Shown here piece by piece: positions 42,234-51,288 of a stretch of DNA of 64,000 nt. The stretch spans positions 310,001-374,000 of the forward strand of contig NZ_JALKBC010000005.1 in the NCBI RefSeq assembly GCF_023015865.1, written 5' to 3'. Source of the stretch: Arenibacter sp. F26102. GTDB lineage: Bacteria; Bacteroidota; Bacteroidia; Flavobacteriales; Flavobacteriaceae. The notes under the pieces are model-generated. The model had not been told where the DNA came from, made no database searches, and saw only the letters and a list, made by a program, of their open reading frames with translations. How positions within the stretch are numbered: the stretch's first letter is position 1; each line of letters starts with the position of its first letter. A program made the position numbers and the translations under genes.

Positions 42234-43703
42234 TTATCTAAGAATCAATGCATTTTTAAAATTCCCTTCCCCTGATTTTAGGTCGATAAGAAATCCGTTG
42301 ACAATGGCATAACGGGGTTTGCCCTCCAGCTCCAATAAAAAGTTGGGATTGATACCTACCTGCATCCTAAATTCAGGAACCTTGTAGTTCTTTCCAATGA
42401 CGTTGATGGGAAGCTTTATAAAATTCTTATCCTTTGGAATATTCTCCACCCTGACATAGGTGAAACCGGAACGCAATAAATCCAAGACCTTTAACTGTTC
42501 AACCTCCTTTATAGAGGCTAAGGTTTTAGGGTAAACCTTTCCGCCGGTCATTGAGAGACCTTTTCCTTCCAAAGTTTCAAATCCATAAAAGGTGGAAAGA
42601 TCTCCCTGATCCACTACCCTACTGCTGTTGTAATAATTTTGGTGCATTGCATCATCCACTTCCAGTTGGTGTATGCCAACATCCAACATATAATTTTTGC
42701 CCAACAAATTATAGGTTAGGTTATTGAGTTTTAGATCGAACAGTTTACGGTCATTTTCGGGTATTTTTTCATAGTCGGCAAGCGGTATGCTCTTATAGTT
42801 ACCTTTTGCAATACTGTAAATTGCCGATAGTATGGAGACATAATTAAGTTTTCTAATTTCCTGTTTTTCAGGATCATTCTTGTAACCCCCAGATTCAATT
42901 AGAATGGCACTTGTACCCCACTTCTGAATATTGTCTCCAAAGGCCCTTGGTTCAAAATCGTCGTTATAACGACCAACTTGGCCTGGAGCATATTTTTGAA
43001 TTATTTGATTCATATAGACAATGACCTTCATGGCATTGGCGCGAACTTCATTGATGTCTTTTTCATAATTGAAGGCCGGGGCCAAATAGGAAATGGTAGC
43101 GGGTTTGTTTGTTCTTTCTGCGTTGTAGTAGGTGCTTTGGTCATGTAGATTGAATCCAAAATCCGCATTTAAACTATCCCTAACTCTTTTTAAGGTCCTT
43201 CCTTCGGGCGATTGTAATGATAGTGCATCCCTATTGATATCTATGCCCAAGGTATTTCTCCTCTGATAGATTTGAGCACCATCCGGATTGAGCATGGGTA
43301 AAAAATGCAACTTTAGATTTTTTAGAATGTTCTCCTTTTCGCTCTTGAAATCGGGACTGTTTAATAAATTCAAAATATCAAATATGGCCTGGGTGGCCGT
43401 GGGTTCGTCCCCGTGCATTTGCGACCATAGAAAAACATCGGTAGGCCCTGTCCCAATACTTATTAAGGAAAGGTTCCTCCCCTCAATGGATTTTCCTACA
43501 ACAGCTACCTTAAATTTTGGGTTGTTGGCAAAGGTATTAATGAGGGGTTGTATATCTACATATTTTATCCTTCTTTTGTCTAAAGAAGGCTCCTTGTATT
43601 TCCCATAGCTTGCATATAAACTGGAGGTAAAATCTTTCTCCTGTCCGAAGCTTGAAAACACTATTAGAAAACAAAGGATCAAGGTGTATTTATTGTGGAC
43701 CAT
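42234..43703 (-). CDS. Secreted M14-family zinc carboxypeptidase
   Basis: 489 residues with signal peptide (to about FGQ, residue 21). Zinc ligands in LWSQMHGDEPTATQAIF (His and Glu), HFLPMLNPDGAQIYQRRN with substrate Arg and NRD-type motif DINRDALSL, the third ligand His in FNLHDQSTYY, and catalytic Glu in AILIESGGYKNDP. The C-terminal 150 residues are an added domain of unknown role. Acts on peptides or wall fragments outside the cytoplasm. A cell-wall amidase and a 3D-domain protein follow upstream on the same strand (4-bp gap), so wall recycling is a plausible context. Confidence 0.9.
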   Translation of the reverse strand: MVHNKYTLILCFLIVFSSFGQEKDFTSSLYASYGKYKEPSLDKRRIKYVDIQPLINTFANNPKFKVAVVGKSIEGRNLSLISIGTGPTDVFLWSQMHGDEPTATQAIFDILNLLNSPDFKSEKENILKNLKLHFLPMLNPDGAQIYQRRNTLGIDINRDALSLQSPEGRTLKRVRDSLNADFGFNLHDQSTYYNAERTNKPATISYLAPAFNYEKDINEVRANAMKVIVYMNQIIQKYAPGQVGRYNDDFEPRAFGDNIQKWGTSAILIESGGYKNDPEKQEIRKLNYVSILSAIYSIAKGNYKSIPLADYEKIPENDRKLFDLKLNNLTYNLLGKNYMLDVGIHQLEVDDAMHQNYYNSSRVVDQGDLSTFYGFETLEGKGLSMTGGKVYPKTLASIKEVEQLKVLDLLRSGFTYVRVENIPKDKNFIKLPINVIGKNYKVPEFRMQVGINPNFLLELEGKPRYAIVNGFLIDLKSGEGNFKNALILR

Positions 43704-43707
43704 ATTA

Positions 43708-44367
43708 TTATTTTGCTGCCGGTGTTGGTTTAAAATTAAGTTTTTTGGAGGCTCTTTTTACTCTTTTTAGAAATTTTTCACCAGGGTCGGTCTTTACAGT
43801 CCTATAGCCTGGGTCTTTTTCCAGCCAAAGGTTGCTATCCTCAAAAAGAGTATACTCATAGTGGCCAATAAGATAATCGATATCGTATTTGGATTTCAAA
43901 TATTTTACCAACCATTTATTGGACCTTAATTGTGCCCTTGTAAGTTTTGTATTCCCCGTTCCACCAACATTTTCAATGCCAATAGCACAATGATTTAAGC
44001 CAATTACGTGTCTGGCCATCGTAGTTTCGGGCATTAACCTGTAAATTGTTCCATCTTGATCAACCAGAAATTGGGAGGATACATTTAACCCACTTGCTGC
44101 GCTTATCTCTGGTCTCCAATCAGGTAAAGTAGGTAATTCAAATGCCTGATACGATTTTTCCAAGGTAGGAATTACCGTCCAATGCAATACTATCATTTTA
44201 GGTTCTATGGAAGGTTCTTCTTGAATTAGACCATAATGGTCGGATAAGTATTCCAAGGTGAGATTTTTTCGTTCCTGATCAAAAATAATGGGTCTGTCTA
44301 TAATTTCCCGGTTTACCGAACAGGAAAGGGCAAGAAATAGGAAACACAATAGGATACTGATTTTCAT
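43708..44367 (-). CDS. N-acetylmuramoyl-L-alanine amidase lipoprotein (Amidase_2)
   Basis: 219 residues from the ATG at 44367, which begins a lipoprotein signal (KISILLCFLFLALSC, lipobox ALSC); the longer frame is not conserved. Amidase_2 features: MIVLHWTVIPT (zinc His), FLVDQDGTIYRLMPE, ARHVIGLNHCAIGIENVGG (zinc His and Glu) and KTDPGEKF at the end. It cleaves the amide link between MurNAc and the stem peptide. It starts 41 bp after a 3D-domain gene and is followed by the M14 peptidase, forming a three-gene wall-degrading group. Confidence 0.9.
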   Translation of the reverse strand: MKISILLCFLFLALSCSVNREIIDRPIIFDQERKNLTLEYLSDHYGLIQEEPSIEPKMIVLHWTVIPTLEKSYQAFELPTLPDWRPEISAASGLNVSSQFLVDQDGTIYRLMPETTMARHVIGLNHCAIGIENVGGTGNTKLTRAQLRSNKWLVKYLKSKYDIDYLIGHYEYTLFEDSNLWLEKDPGYRTVKTDPGEKFLKRVKRASKKLNFKPTPAAK

Positions 44368-44408
44368 TGTTTTTTTCGAATATAAGCTGAAGGAATAAAG
44401 ATACAATA

Positions 44409-44870
44409 TCATTTCATTTCTAGGGAGTCCCTTTTAACCCTATAGTGGATGGTTATTTTTTTTCTTCCCCACTTTAAGGCCTTTTCCTTGTCCTCGTCCA
44501 TGTAGATGTCGATGCGATTTTTCCATTTGGAATGCATTTTATCCTTTACCAGATAAATACTGGTATCCCCTTCTATTTTAACTTGAGTATTGTAATCCAA
44601 TCCCAAAGGTATCAAGTCTTTGGAAACGGCAATTATTTTCATGCCCGGCCTTAGGGAATCGCCCCAAGCTGTAATGCCTGGGTGGATTTTGGAGGTTTGG
44701 GAAGGAAAGGAATTGTAGGCAGTTGCCGTTACCCCTAGCTTTTTCCAGATATACCCATCGTCCACAGCTTTTTCCTTGCAGCTAGCCAATGAAAAAAGGA
44801 TGCCAGGCAAAACTAACCATAGTGTTAGTTGCCTACGATTTAAACCGAATTTATCTACCAATTCATTCAC
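44409..44870 (-). CDS. 3D-domain lipoprotein (MltA/RlpA-like double-psi barrel)
   Basis: 153 residues; N-terminal hydrophobic segment ending in FSLASC. The 3D domain is at about 45-150: VTATAYNSFPSQTSK, GITAWGDSLRPGMKIIAVS, IPLGLDYNTQVKIEG, YLVKDKMHSKWKNRIDIYM with the Asp-x-Asp part, and EKALKWGRKKITIHY. Related domains carry out or assist lytic transglycosylation of peptidoglycan. Heads the wall-enzyme group. Confidence 0.85.
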   Translation of the reverse strand: MNELVDKFGLNRRQLTLWLVLPGILFSLASCKEKAVDDGYIWKKLGVTATAYNSFPSQTSKIHPGITAWGDSLRPGMKIIAVSKDLIPLGLDYNTQVKIEGDTSIYLVKDKMHSKWKNRIDIYMDEDKEKALKWGRKKITIHYRVKRDSLEMK

Positions 44871-44931
44871 ACCAGCTTTTTAGATTAATAGACCCACCAA
44901 ATAGAAGGTTTGGTATTAAGTAATTAGAAAA

Positions 44932-45774
44932 TTAATTGATCTTGTTCTTATCGCTATACCATCTTTTCAGCCATTTGGAAATTCCCTCTAAGCCAGGATA
45001 AATGATTCTTTCAGTAATATTTGCCTGATCCAGCTTATCCCTAATTTCCCACTTTAATCCTGATGGGATAATGACCTTTTTTAAATATTTGGGATGGTTT
45101 TTAAGCCATTCCAAAGGACTGGAATCCGGATCTAACATAAATGAAAAAAGTGCAAATTGGTTTATTATGCGATCATCAAGGGAAGGTGGTTCGAAAAACA
45201 CCATGGTATTGGTGTTCCTACTTGAAAAATCATATAGTTCCTCTAGGGAATTACCAATTGTTTGTTTCAGTTCCATGGAGCTAAAATAGAATATATCTTT
45301 GCTCAATATAGGTGTTTTGAGCTCGTCCGGCAGGTGTTCTCTAAGAGCTACATAGTTTACCATCCAGATGGCTCCGTCCACATTATAGGTACTCATGTCC
45401 TCCGTTAAAAAATGTAAGGCAACATTTGGTGAGTGGGTCCAGTCGATAAGTCTTGTAGGCAGCCCATGGTGTTGTCCCAAGGAGATCCAGTTCCAAAAGT
45501 TGTTATAATCATCGATCAAGGTGTTTATGGGCGAGTACTTCTTAAAGTTTCTGATCATTGTACCTTCTACTTTTGAAGGTATCCTTCCCAATCTTTGCAG
45601 ACTGGTCTCTAAACCAAATTGGGCATTATATACGCCCCTATAGGCATACGGAGAACGAAATCTATCGATCTTGTTGTCTTTTTCCTTAAATAAATATTCT
45701 TGAAGTTCTAACCAATTCTTAGGTTCAAATAACTCGAAATCTGTCATTTTTCTGAATAATTTATGTACATCCAA
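44932..45774 (-). CDS. FRG-domain protein
   Basis: 280 residues, cytoplasmic. FRG motif set: an early YAYRGVYNAQFGLETSLQRLG (the F/Y-R-G that names the family), WISLGQHHGLPTRLIDWTHSPNVALHFL, and a later INQFALFSF. FRG domains are common in accessory regions and some occur in anti-phage loci, with unproven, possibly ADP-ribosyl-related activity. No partner gene is adjacent. The start may be the first Met or Met10. Confidence 0.85.
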   Translation of the reverse strand: MDVHKLFRKMTDFELFEPKNWLELQEYLFKEKDNKIDRFRSPYAYRGVYNAQFGLETSLQRLGRIPSKVEGTMIRNFKKYSPINTLIDDYNNFWNWISLGQHHGLPTRLIDWTHSPNVALHFLTEDMSTYNVDGAIWMVNYVALREHLPDELKTPILSKDIFYFSSMELKQTIGNSLEELYDFSSRNTNTMVFFEPPSLDDRIINQFALFSFMLDPDSSPLEWLKNHPKYLKKVIIPSGLKWEIRDKLDQANITERIIYPGLEGISKWLKRWYSDKNKIN

Positions 45775-46115
45775 AACCGAATCTTATCTATATAAGAATT
45801 TCTACAAACCAATAAAAAGGTCAGCATAGGCCTTGTTTTGGACTTTAGAATACTATATTTCTCTCCATTACGAATAATGTAAACCTCTTAAAATTATATT
45901 AAGATATTAAAAATATAATAAAATATGGAGTTCGGGATTTAAGATTTATAGATTCTCTTTTTTACCCGTATAGGTGCGATGAATAAAGGTGTGGATAAAA
46001 TGCCGATCCCACACAAAAATGGGTTTGCGAAACTTTATAAAGTTTTTCATTTTAAAGCTTATGTAAAAAAAACACAGGTCTAGGGCTTATTTTTTTACTG
46101 TGATTTTATACCTCT
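45775..46115. other. 341-bp gene-free stretch
   Basis: AT-rich; nothing recognisable. Confidence 0.4.
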
Positions 46116-46367
46116 TCAGCGACTTACTACAATTCCTCCAAGCGCATTTGATTTTCTTAGGATTTTGTCCTGTTTAAAAAGTGTGACTATTTCTATTTCC
46201 ACTGTTGCTGAATTAATTCGGTAGAAAAGGCTGGTCCTTTTGCTTACCACGGATTTATATACACCACCAAACTTGTTCGATTTTGGGGGCAACTTTCCGG
46301 TTGGATGCATATTTGCATCCTGAAACCTAACCTTGGCCAAAGAATGGTCTCTACAGAGGTTGTACAT
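46116..46367 (-). pseudogene. Possible ParE/RelE-type toxin remnant
   Basis: 83-residue frame. Its second half, FGGVYKSVVSKRTSLFYRINSATVEIEIVTLFKQDK, follows the pattern of the last strands of ParE/RelE toxins (Y-R-I then I-E-I-V). The usual first helix is missing and the N-terminal part looks unrelated. No antitoxin gene lies beside it. Best read as a truncated toxin; a chance frame is possible. Confidence 0.35.
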
Positions 46368-46444
46368 ATAATTATTGCATCAATTATAGTCAACAGAAAA
46401 CAAATATTTCTACGGCTTTGAATTACAATTGATATGCTCCGAAC

Positions 46445-47143
46445 TTAATTTACAAATTCAAACTCCTCATATTCATTTTTAATTTTGACCAGTTTCTCAT
46501 TTTTAAAAAATAATCTAACGGAGTTTCTTCCATCAACTGAAGAAGAAATATTTTCGGAAAATGTGAAAAACCATTCATCATAATTGACCATATCCGGGTC
46601 GTATGGTTTTGCTAGTGATTTCCCAGGAAGAACAAGTTGATAGTTTTGATACAATGGTAATTGGTATATGGCTGTCAATTTTTCCATTAAAACCTCAACA
46701 GGGTCATTGATATAAATGGAAGCATCACTAGGTAAGTCTTCTGGCCAATTTTGAATCGGTTCCAACATGCCTCCACCTTTTTCGATCGCACTTACTTTAT
46801 TATGGTCAATTTGAAAGACCGTCCTTTCTAAAATACCAGAAGTTGTTTCTATAGTAATAGCATCGTATAAAGCAATATCACTTTGTATTTGTTCCGGGTT
46901 TGAATAAGGTAATCTGTAAAGAATACTTACTCGATCAATGTTTTTTTCAGTCCCCAGTTCTTGAAGCTGTCCAAATACTTCTAAAGGAGAGCTTCCTATT
47001 TCTAGGTTCCATTTTTTTCCTTGCGTGGTGGTCTCGGTCTGCGGAAAGCCATCATCCTTCAAGCAAGAAAGTAGGCATAAAACAGAAAAGAACAATAGAA
47101 TAGATTTGTAAAATGGATTACTTTTTGCCAATTGTATCTTCAT
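46445..47143 (-). CDS. Hypothetical lipoprotein
   Basis: 232 residues from the ATG at 47143, which begins a lipoprotein signal with lipobox LLSC; the longer frame upstream reads through the promoter region. No family recognised. The mature part is acidic with VEVLMEKLTAIYQLPLYQNYQ and PYDPDMVNYDEWFFTFS; predicted mixed alpha/beta. It is divergent from a TetR-type regulator gene, 161 bp apart, and might be its target. Confidence 0.65.
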   Translation of the reverse strand: MKIQLAKSNPFYKSILLFFSVLCLLSCLKDDGFPQTETTTQGKKWNLEIGSSPLEVFGQLQELGTEKNIDRVSILYRLPYSNPEQIQSDIALYDAITIETTSGILERTVFQIDHNKVSAIEKGGGMLEPIQNWPEDLPSDASIYINDPVEVLMEKLTAIYQLPLYQNYQLVLPGKSLAKPYDPDMVNYDEWFFTFSENISSSVDGRNSVRLFFKNEKLVKIKNEYEEFEFVN

Positions 47144-47281
47144 AACGGTGAACTTTAATCGATTGAAAGTCAAATGTACAATAATTTTCCCGTCAACGGG
47201 AAAATTAAACATGAATGTTGATAATATTCCATATCCATTGCAAATTATGTCCCAAATCATATAAAGGTTATAAAATTTACA

Positions 47282-47289
47282 TAAGTTTG
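47282..47289 (+). promoter_or_regulatory. Candidate -7 promoter box (TAAGTTTG)
   Basis: Fits TAnnTTTG; 15 bp before the TetR-type gene ATG, giving a very short leader. Confidence 0.4.
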
Positions 47290-47304
47290 AGATAAAGAGT
47301 TGCT

Positions 47305-47937
47305 ATGGCCAAAAAAAGGTACCAAGGGGAAATTAACGACAAGGAACGATCAAAGCAGAAGCTGATAGCTGCAGTGGGAAAAGTGCTTAAATCCAAAGGG
47401 TATACAGGCTTAACGGCCACGAATATATCAAAGGCGGCGGGATTAAGTAGACGCCTGATAACCATTTACTTTGAATCTGTGGACGACTTGGTGGAAACCT
47501 ACGTTAGGGAAAAGGACTATTGGATTTCAGCTTCTGGAAATACTAGTGAAATGATTGTAGCCAGTAATGGTAAGGACACCAAGGAATTGATAGATCATAT
47601 GTTACAAAACCAGCTCGATTATTTTTTCCATAATCCCGAAATGCAAAAACTGATCTTATGGGAAATCAGCAAAAAAACAAAGGTGTTGTATGATGTTTGC
47701 GAGGATAGGGAACGTCTTGGTTCAAAGGTTTTTGAACTGACGGATAAGGAACTTCATGGCAAGGATATTGATATAAGAGCTATTAGCGCATTATTGGTCG
47801 CCGGCGTATATTATATGGTATTGCATGCCAAATCTACCAATACCACCTTCTGTGAAATTGACATCAATGAACCCCAGGGAATGAACAGGATCAAAAAAGC
47901 CATTAGCTCAATATTGGAAAATGCTTATAAAAATTAA
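47305..47937 (+). CDS. TetR/AcrR-family transcriptional regulator
   Basis: 210 residues. N-terminal HTH at about 10-58: KQKLIAAVGKVLKSKGYTGLTATNISKAAGLSRRLITIYFESVDDLVETYV, broken here into the three expected helices. The C-terminal ligand domain is variable (LQNQLDYFFHNPEMQKLILWEIS). Effector and targets unknown; the divergent lipoprotein gene is the nearest candidate. A terminator-bearing repeat follows. Confidence 0.9.
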   Translation: MAKKRYQGEINDKERSKQKLIAAVGKVLKSKGYTGLTATNISKAAGLSRRLITIYFESVDDLVETYVREKDYWISASGNTSEMIVASNGKDTKELIDHMLQNQLDYFFHNPEMQKLILWEISKKTKVLYDVCEDRERLGSKVFELTDKELHGKDIDIRAISALLVAGVYYMVLHAKSTNTTFCEIDINEPQGMNRIKKAISSILENAYKN

Positions 47938-48091
47938 TTCCGCTTTATAGATAATAGTAGTGATCTACTTTTATTGGTTTATCAGCGTGGAAAACCTGAA
48001 TTTTGGAAGCGTAAAAGAAGCGAGATATCATAAAATAGCACTTTCACCACATCTTATGTCCATTTCCCAACATTATTTTCGTTCAACCGTA

Positions 48092-48198
48092 CAAGCACCT
48101 TACTTTAGCAATGTAATAATAACGAAATAATAATTTTTTCATTTTCATATAGTGTTCTCGTGAAAGAGCTTTGTCCTAAAGGATAAGGCTCTTTTTAG
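48092..48198. repeat. Repeat Z copy 1 with terminator
   Basis: About 107 bp related to 48949-49055; 27 bases are identical (48135-48161 versus 48994-49020, core TTTTCATATAGTGTTCTCGT). Ends in a hairpin. Together the copies flank the truncated DEAD-helicase gene. Confidence 0.65.
48163..48198. terminator. Bidirectional terminator
   Basis: 14-position stem AAAGAGCTTTGTCC / GGATAAGGCTCTTT with two G-U type pairs and a T-run on both strands; lies between convergent genes (TetR-type plus, DEAD minus). Confidence 0.8.
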
Positions 48199-48223
48199 TT
48201 ATGGCCTTTTTGGTAGGATTGGA

Positions 48224-48841
48224 TTACTCCCCTACTTCAATAATTTGGGCGTTGGCCATAAACAATTCTTGCATGCGTTCCATACGAGCATCGAATTTTG
48301 TTGAAAAAATGGCGTACAGACATCTGTCCAAACTTTCCGGGATTCTTATCACATCCGAAAAAGGAGTGGGTTTGTGTAAGAATTCAGCGTCGTCCACAAT
48401 AAATAATTTAAGCTTACCTAGATTGATGCCGTTGAGGTAAAAAATCTTGCTCAATCTTTTTGGGGTGGCGATAACAATATCAACTCCCTCAAAAATTTCA
48501 TTTCTCTGCGCTTCTATATTGTGTTCTTCATAAACAGTGTAGATACGTAGGTCCATTCTCCTTGTAAAGCGTTCAAATTCATTTTGAAGGGCCAAAGCCG
48601 ATTCCTTGTCCTTTACAAAAATTAGCGCTCGTGGGGCATCCTCAAATGCAGCGCATTCCAGTTTTTGAAGCGTACTGATTATTATGGAGGTGGTTTTACC
48701 GGCACCTTCAGGGGCTATACCAAAAACACTGGATCCCCCTTTTATTTTAGAAAGGATTGCCTTTTGAAATGGAAGTGGATCTTTTAATCCTTGTACTTCC
48801 AATGCTTCTTTTAACTGTTCCTGTATTTTTTTAAATGCCAT
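48224..48841 (-). CDS. Short DEAD-box-like ATPase with only one RecA domain
   Basis: 205 residues. Q-motif-like LPFQKAILSKI, Walker A IAPEGAGKTTSII, motif Ia/GG region, ATPKRLSKIF and a motif II altered to VDDAEFLHKP (D-D-A-E in place of D-E-A-D), SAT-like IFSTKF. The protein ends after motif III, so the second RecA domain with motifs IV-VI is absent and no rest of it is found downstream. Similar short forms seem widespread in Flavobacteriaceae, so it may be a working truncated family rather than a broken gene. It lies between two copies of repeat Z. Confidence 0.8.
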   Translation of the reverse strand: MAFKKIQEQLKEALEVQGLKDPLPFQKAILSKIKGGSSVFGIAPEGAGKTTSIIISTLQKLECAAFEDAPRALIFVKDKESALALQNEFERFTRRMDLRIYTVYEEHNIEAQRNEIFEGVDIVIATPKRLSKIFYLNGINLGKLKLFIVDDAEFLHKPTPFSDVIRIPESLDRCLYAIFSTKFDARMERMQELFMANAQIIEVGE

Positions 48842-48948
48842 AACTTAGTTGTTAACTACTTCAATTTAAAATCTTTTATTTTGGTAAATATCAAGTTTCC
48901 CTTAACAGACCACAACTTTTTATCACTTCACAACAATAGTTTTCCCGA

Positions 48949-49055
48949 TAAGCACTTCTACCCTACTTTAGTAGTGTAATAAAGAAATAAAGATTTTTCA
49001 TTTTCATATAGTGTTCTCGTAAAAGAGCCTTGATCCAAAAGACAAGGCTCTTTTT
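48949..49055. repeat. Repeat Z copy 2 with terminator
   Basis: Direct copy of 48092-48198, upstream of the DEAD gene and downstream of menB. Confidence 0.65.
49021..49055. terminator. Terminator downstream of menB
   Basis: Perfect 12-bp stem AAAAGAGCCTTG / CAAGGCTCTTTT with a 10-base loop and T residues on both strands. Confidence 0.85.
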
Positions 49056-49097
49056 AGTTTTTAATGTTTTGGTAATATTTGCGTTGGACCAAGACTG

Positions 49098-49943
49098 TTA
49101 GGGAATCCAATTGTTCTTTCCGAAATTTGGTTTGCGCTTTTCCAGAAATGCGTTTCTTCCTTCTTTGGCTTCTTCCGTCATATAGGCCAATCTTGTGGCT
49201 TCCCCGGCAAATACCTGCTGCCCCACCATTCCGTCGTCTGTTAGGTTCATGGCAAATTTTAGCATCTTTATGGAAGTGGGCGATTTTTCAAGAATTTCCT
49301 GGGCCCACTCGTAAGCGGTATTTTCCAATTCCTCGTGTGGTATAACGGCGTTTACCATTCCCATTTCTAGAGCCTCTTGGGCAGAATAATTTCTGCCAAG
49401 AAAAAATATTTCCCGCGCCTTTTTCTGTCCGACCATTTTTGCCAGATAGGCCGAGCCATATCCACCGTCAAAACTGGTTACATCGGCATCTGTCTGTTTA
49501 AAGATTGCATGTTCTTTGCTGGCCAAGGTTAGATCGCACACCACATGTAAACTATGTCCTCCGCCAACAGCCCATCCCGGAACCACTGCAATGACCACTT
49601 TGGGCATAAACCTGATGAGGCGCTGTACTTCCAAAATATTTAAGCGGTGCATTCCGTCTTCCCCAACATAACCTTTATGTCCCCGAGCTTTTTGGTCGCC
49701 ACCACTGCAAAAGGAATATACGCCGTCCTTCGTAGACGGACCTTCGGCAGAAAGCAAAACTACTCCTATGCTGGTATCCTCCTGTGCGTCATAAAATGCC
49801 TGATAAAGCTCACTTGTCGTCTTGGGCCTAAAGGCATTTCTTACATTGGGCCTATTAAAAGCTATACGAGCAACACCACCGGATTTCTTATAGGTTATAT
49901 CTTCAAATTCCTTAACTACCTTCCAATCAATTTTATTCTGCAT
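49098..49943 (-). CDS. menB: 1,4-dihydroxy-2-naphthoyl-CoA synthase
   Basis: 281 residues, crotonase fold. Distinctive MenB features: FCSGGDQKARGHKGYVG (oxyanion-hole region), VVPGWAVGGGHSLHVVCDLTLAS, DADVTSFDGGYGSAYLAK, and the EEAKEGRNAFLEKRKPNF tail. It closes the second ring in menaquinone synthesis. No other men genes are adjacent in this window; monocistronic with a terminator. Confidence 0.96.
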   Translation of the reverse strand: MQNKIDWKVVKEFEDITYKKSGGVARIAFNRPNVRNAFRPKTTSELYQAFYDAQEDTSIGVVLLSAEGPSTKDGVYSFCSGGDQKARGHKGYVGEDGMHRLNILEVQRLIRFMPKVVIAVVPGWAVGGGHSLHVVCDLTLASKEHAIFKQTDADVTSFDGGYGSAYLAKMVGQKKAREIFFLGRNYSAQEALEMGMVNAVIPHEELENTAYEWAQEILEKSPTSIKMLKFAMNLTDDGMVGQQVFAGEATRLAYMTEEAKEGRNAFLEKRKPNFGKNNWIP

Positions 49944-50026
49944 TTCAAAAATGGTTTAACAGTTATCAAAGATAACACACTTTGCTAAATTCTTTACTTT
50001 GATATTTTTAGACTAGCGGGTTTTCC

Positions 50027-51271
50027 CTATTGTGGTCTGGTATTTTTTTCCTCGATCCATTTGGACATAAATTTGGTGCTCGCCAAAGAATGGTGCAGTA
50101 GCATGGCTCCTATAAAATTATGAGATCTATGCCCAGCCATATCCCTTTTGATCAGTCCTATCCTATCCAATAATTTTTGCTTCTGAGCGGCCTTGTTGTA
50201 ATAATTATTGATGATGGCTATTCCATTCTGCTGGGCTTGGGACCACTTTTCCTTATTTTGATATAGGAGTGTGGCGGCCTTTGCAAAATTTTCAGGGTCA
50301 TTGGCAATTATTCCGTTCCATGCTAAGTTGCCACAAATTCCTTCGGCGCCTATTTCCGTTGTAATACTGGGCGTACCACTCAGCATACCAATTAACAGTT
50401 TACCTTTTATCCCTGCCCCAAAATTTAAAGGCGCTAAATTTAACCTTGCCTTGGAAATAACTTCGCTTGCATTATCAGCATGACCCATAATGCAAAAACC
50501 TTCTTTCGGATTGTTAAGCTGTTTAACACTATCTGGCATGTAAGCCCCATAGATAAATATATTGGCACTGGTCAATTCACGGCGGATCAAAGGCCATATG
50601 TACCTTTTAAGGGTTTGAATGGCATCAATATTTGGGGCATGTTTACCATTGCCGATACAAACAAAGTCTTTTTTTTGATCAAAATCGAGCCAACTGTTCC
50701 GGTGTTCTTCATCAATTGCATCATACATCATTGGTAAATGCAATAGTAAACCTTTATCTATTTTTACGGTTTTGGTCAGTAGGTCCATTTCATATAATGA
50801 AATAATCAAACTAAGATCACATCTATAGATACTGGCTATTTCCCTTTTTGTTTGATCTTGATTTAACCAATGTTCTTTGGAAAAAGGAAGTGATTTTTTA
50901 TGGGACAGCTGTCGGTATAATCTCAGTGAGTGCAAATCTTCGGTGTCCAAAATGCGAATGGCATTCGGAGTATTCTGCACAACACGCCATCCAAACTGCT
51001 CTTCGGTCATAAAACGATCAAAAAGGACAATAGTTGGATTTAAATCCTTAAGGAAGATATCAAAACTGGAATGATTCAGTAAAATGGGTTTTTTACTTAC
51101 CCCAATGCCTGTTAGGTCAAAGGAAAATTCACTTTCCGCCGCAGTACTCGCAAAGGTTACCTGGTAGTCCTGTTCCAAAAAGAAATGTATTAACTGCAGC
51201 ATCCTGCCTCCTGCAGCCGTTGTATTGGGTTCTGGCCAGACATAGCCTATGATCAATATTTTCTTATCCAT
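50027..51271 (-). CDS. Glycosyltransferase, GT-B fold (family 4-like)
   Basis: 414 residues. N-terminal ILIIGYVWPEPNTTAAGGRML is the start of a GT-B Rossmann domain; the C-terminal donor domain has FVCIGNGKHAPNIDAI, IFIYGAYMPDSVKQL, LAPLNFGAGIKGKLLIGMLSG with the nucleotide-sugar contact region and TTEIGAEGI. It would add a sugar to an envelope or capsule glycan. Acceptor unknown; no other glycan genes are adjacent. It lies 17 bp downstream of the SF2 helicase gene on the same strand. Confidence 0.85.
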   Translation of the reverse strand: MDKKILIIGYVWPEPNTTAAGGRMLQLIHFFLEQDYQVTFASTAAESEFSFDLTGIGVSKKPILLNHSSFDIFLKDLNPTIVLFDRFMTEEQFGWRVVQNTPNAIRILDTEDLHSLRLYRQLSHKKSLPFSKEHWLNQDQTKREIASIYRCDLSLIISLYEMDLLTKTVKIDKGLLLHLPMMYDAIDEEHRNSWLDFDQKKDFVCIGNGKHAPNIDAIQTLKRYIWPLIRRELTSANIFIYGAYMPDSVKQLNNPKEGFCIMGHADNASEVISKARLNLAPLNFGAGIKGKLLIGMLSGTPSITTEIGAEGICGNLAWNGIIANDPENFAKAATLLYQNKEKWSQAQQNGIAIINNYYNKAAQKQKLLDRIGLIKRDMAGHRSHNFIGAMLLHHSLASTKFMSKWIEEKNTRPQ

Positions 51272-51288
51272 TTTGGAAGTAATCTTTT

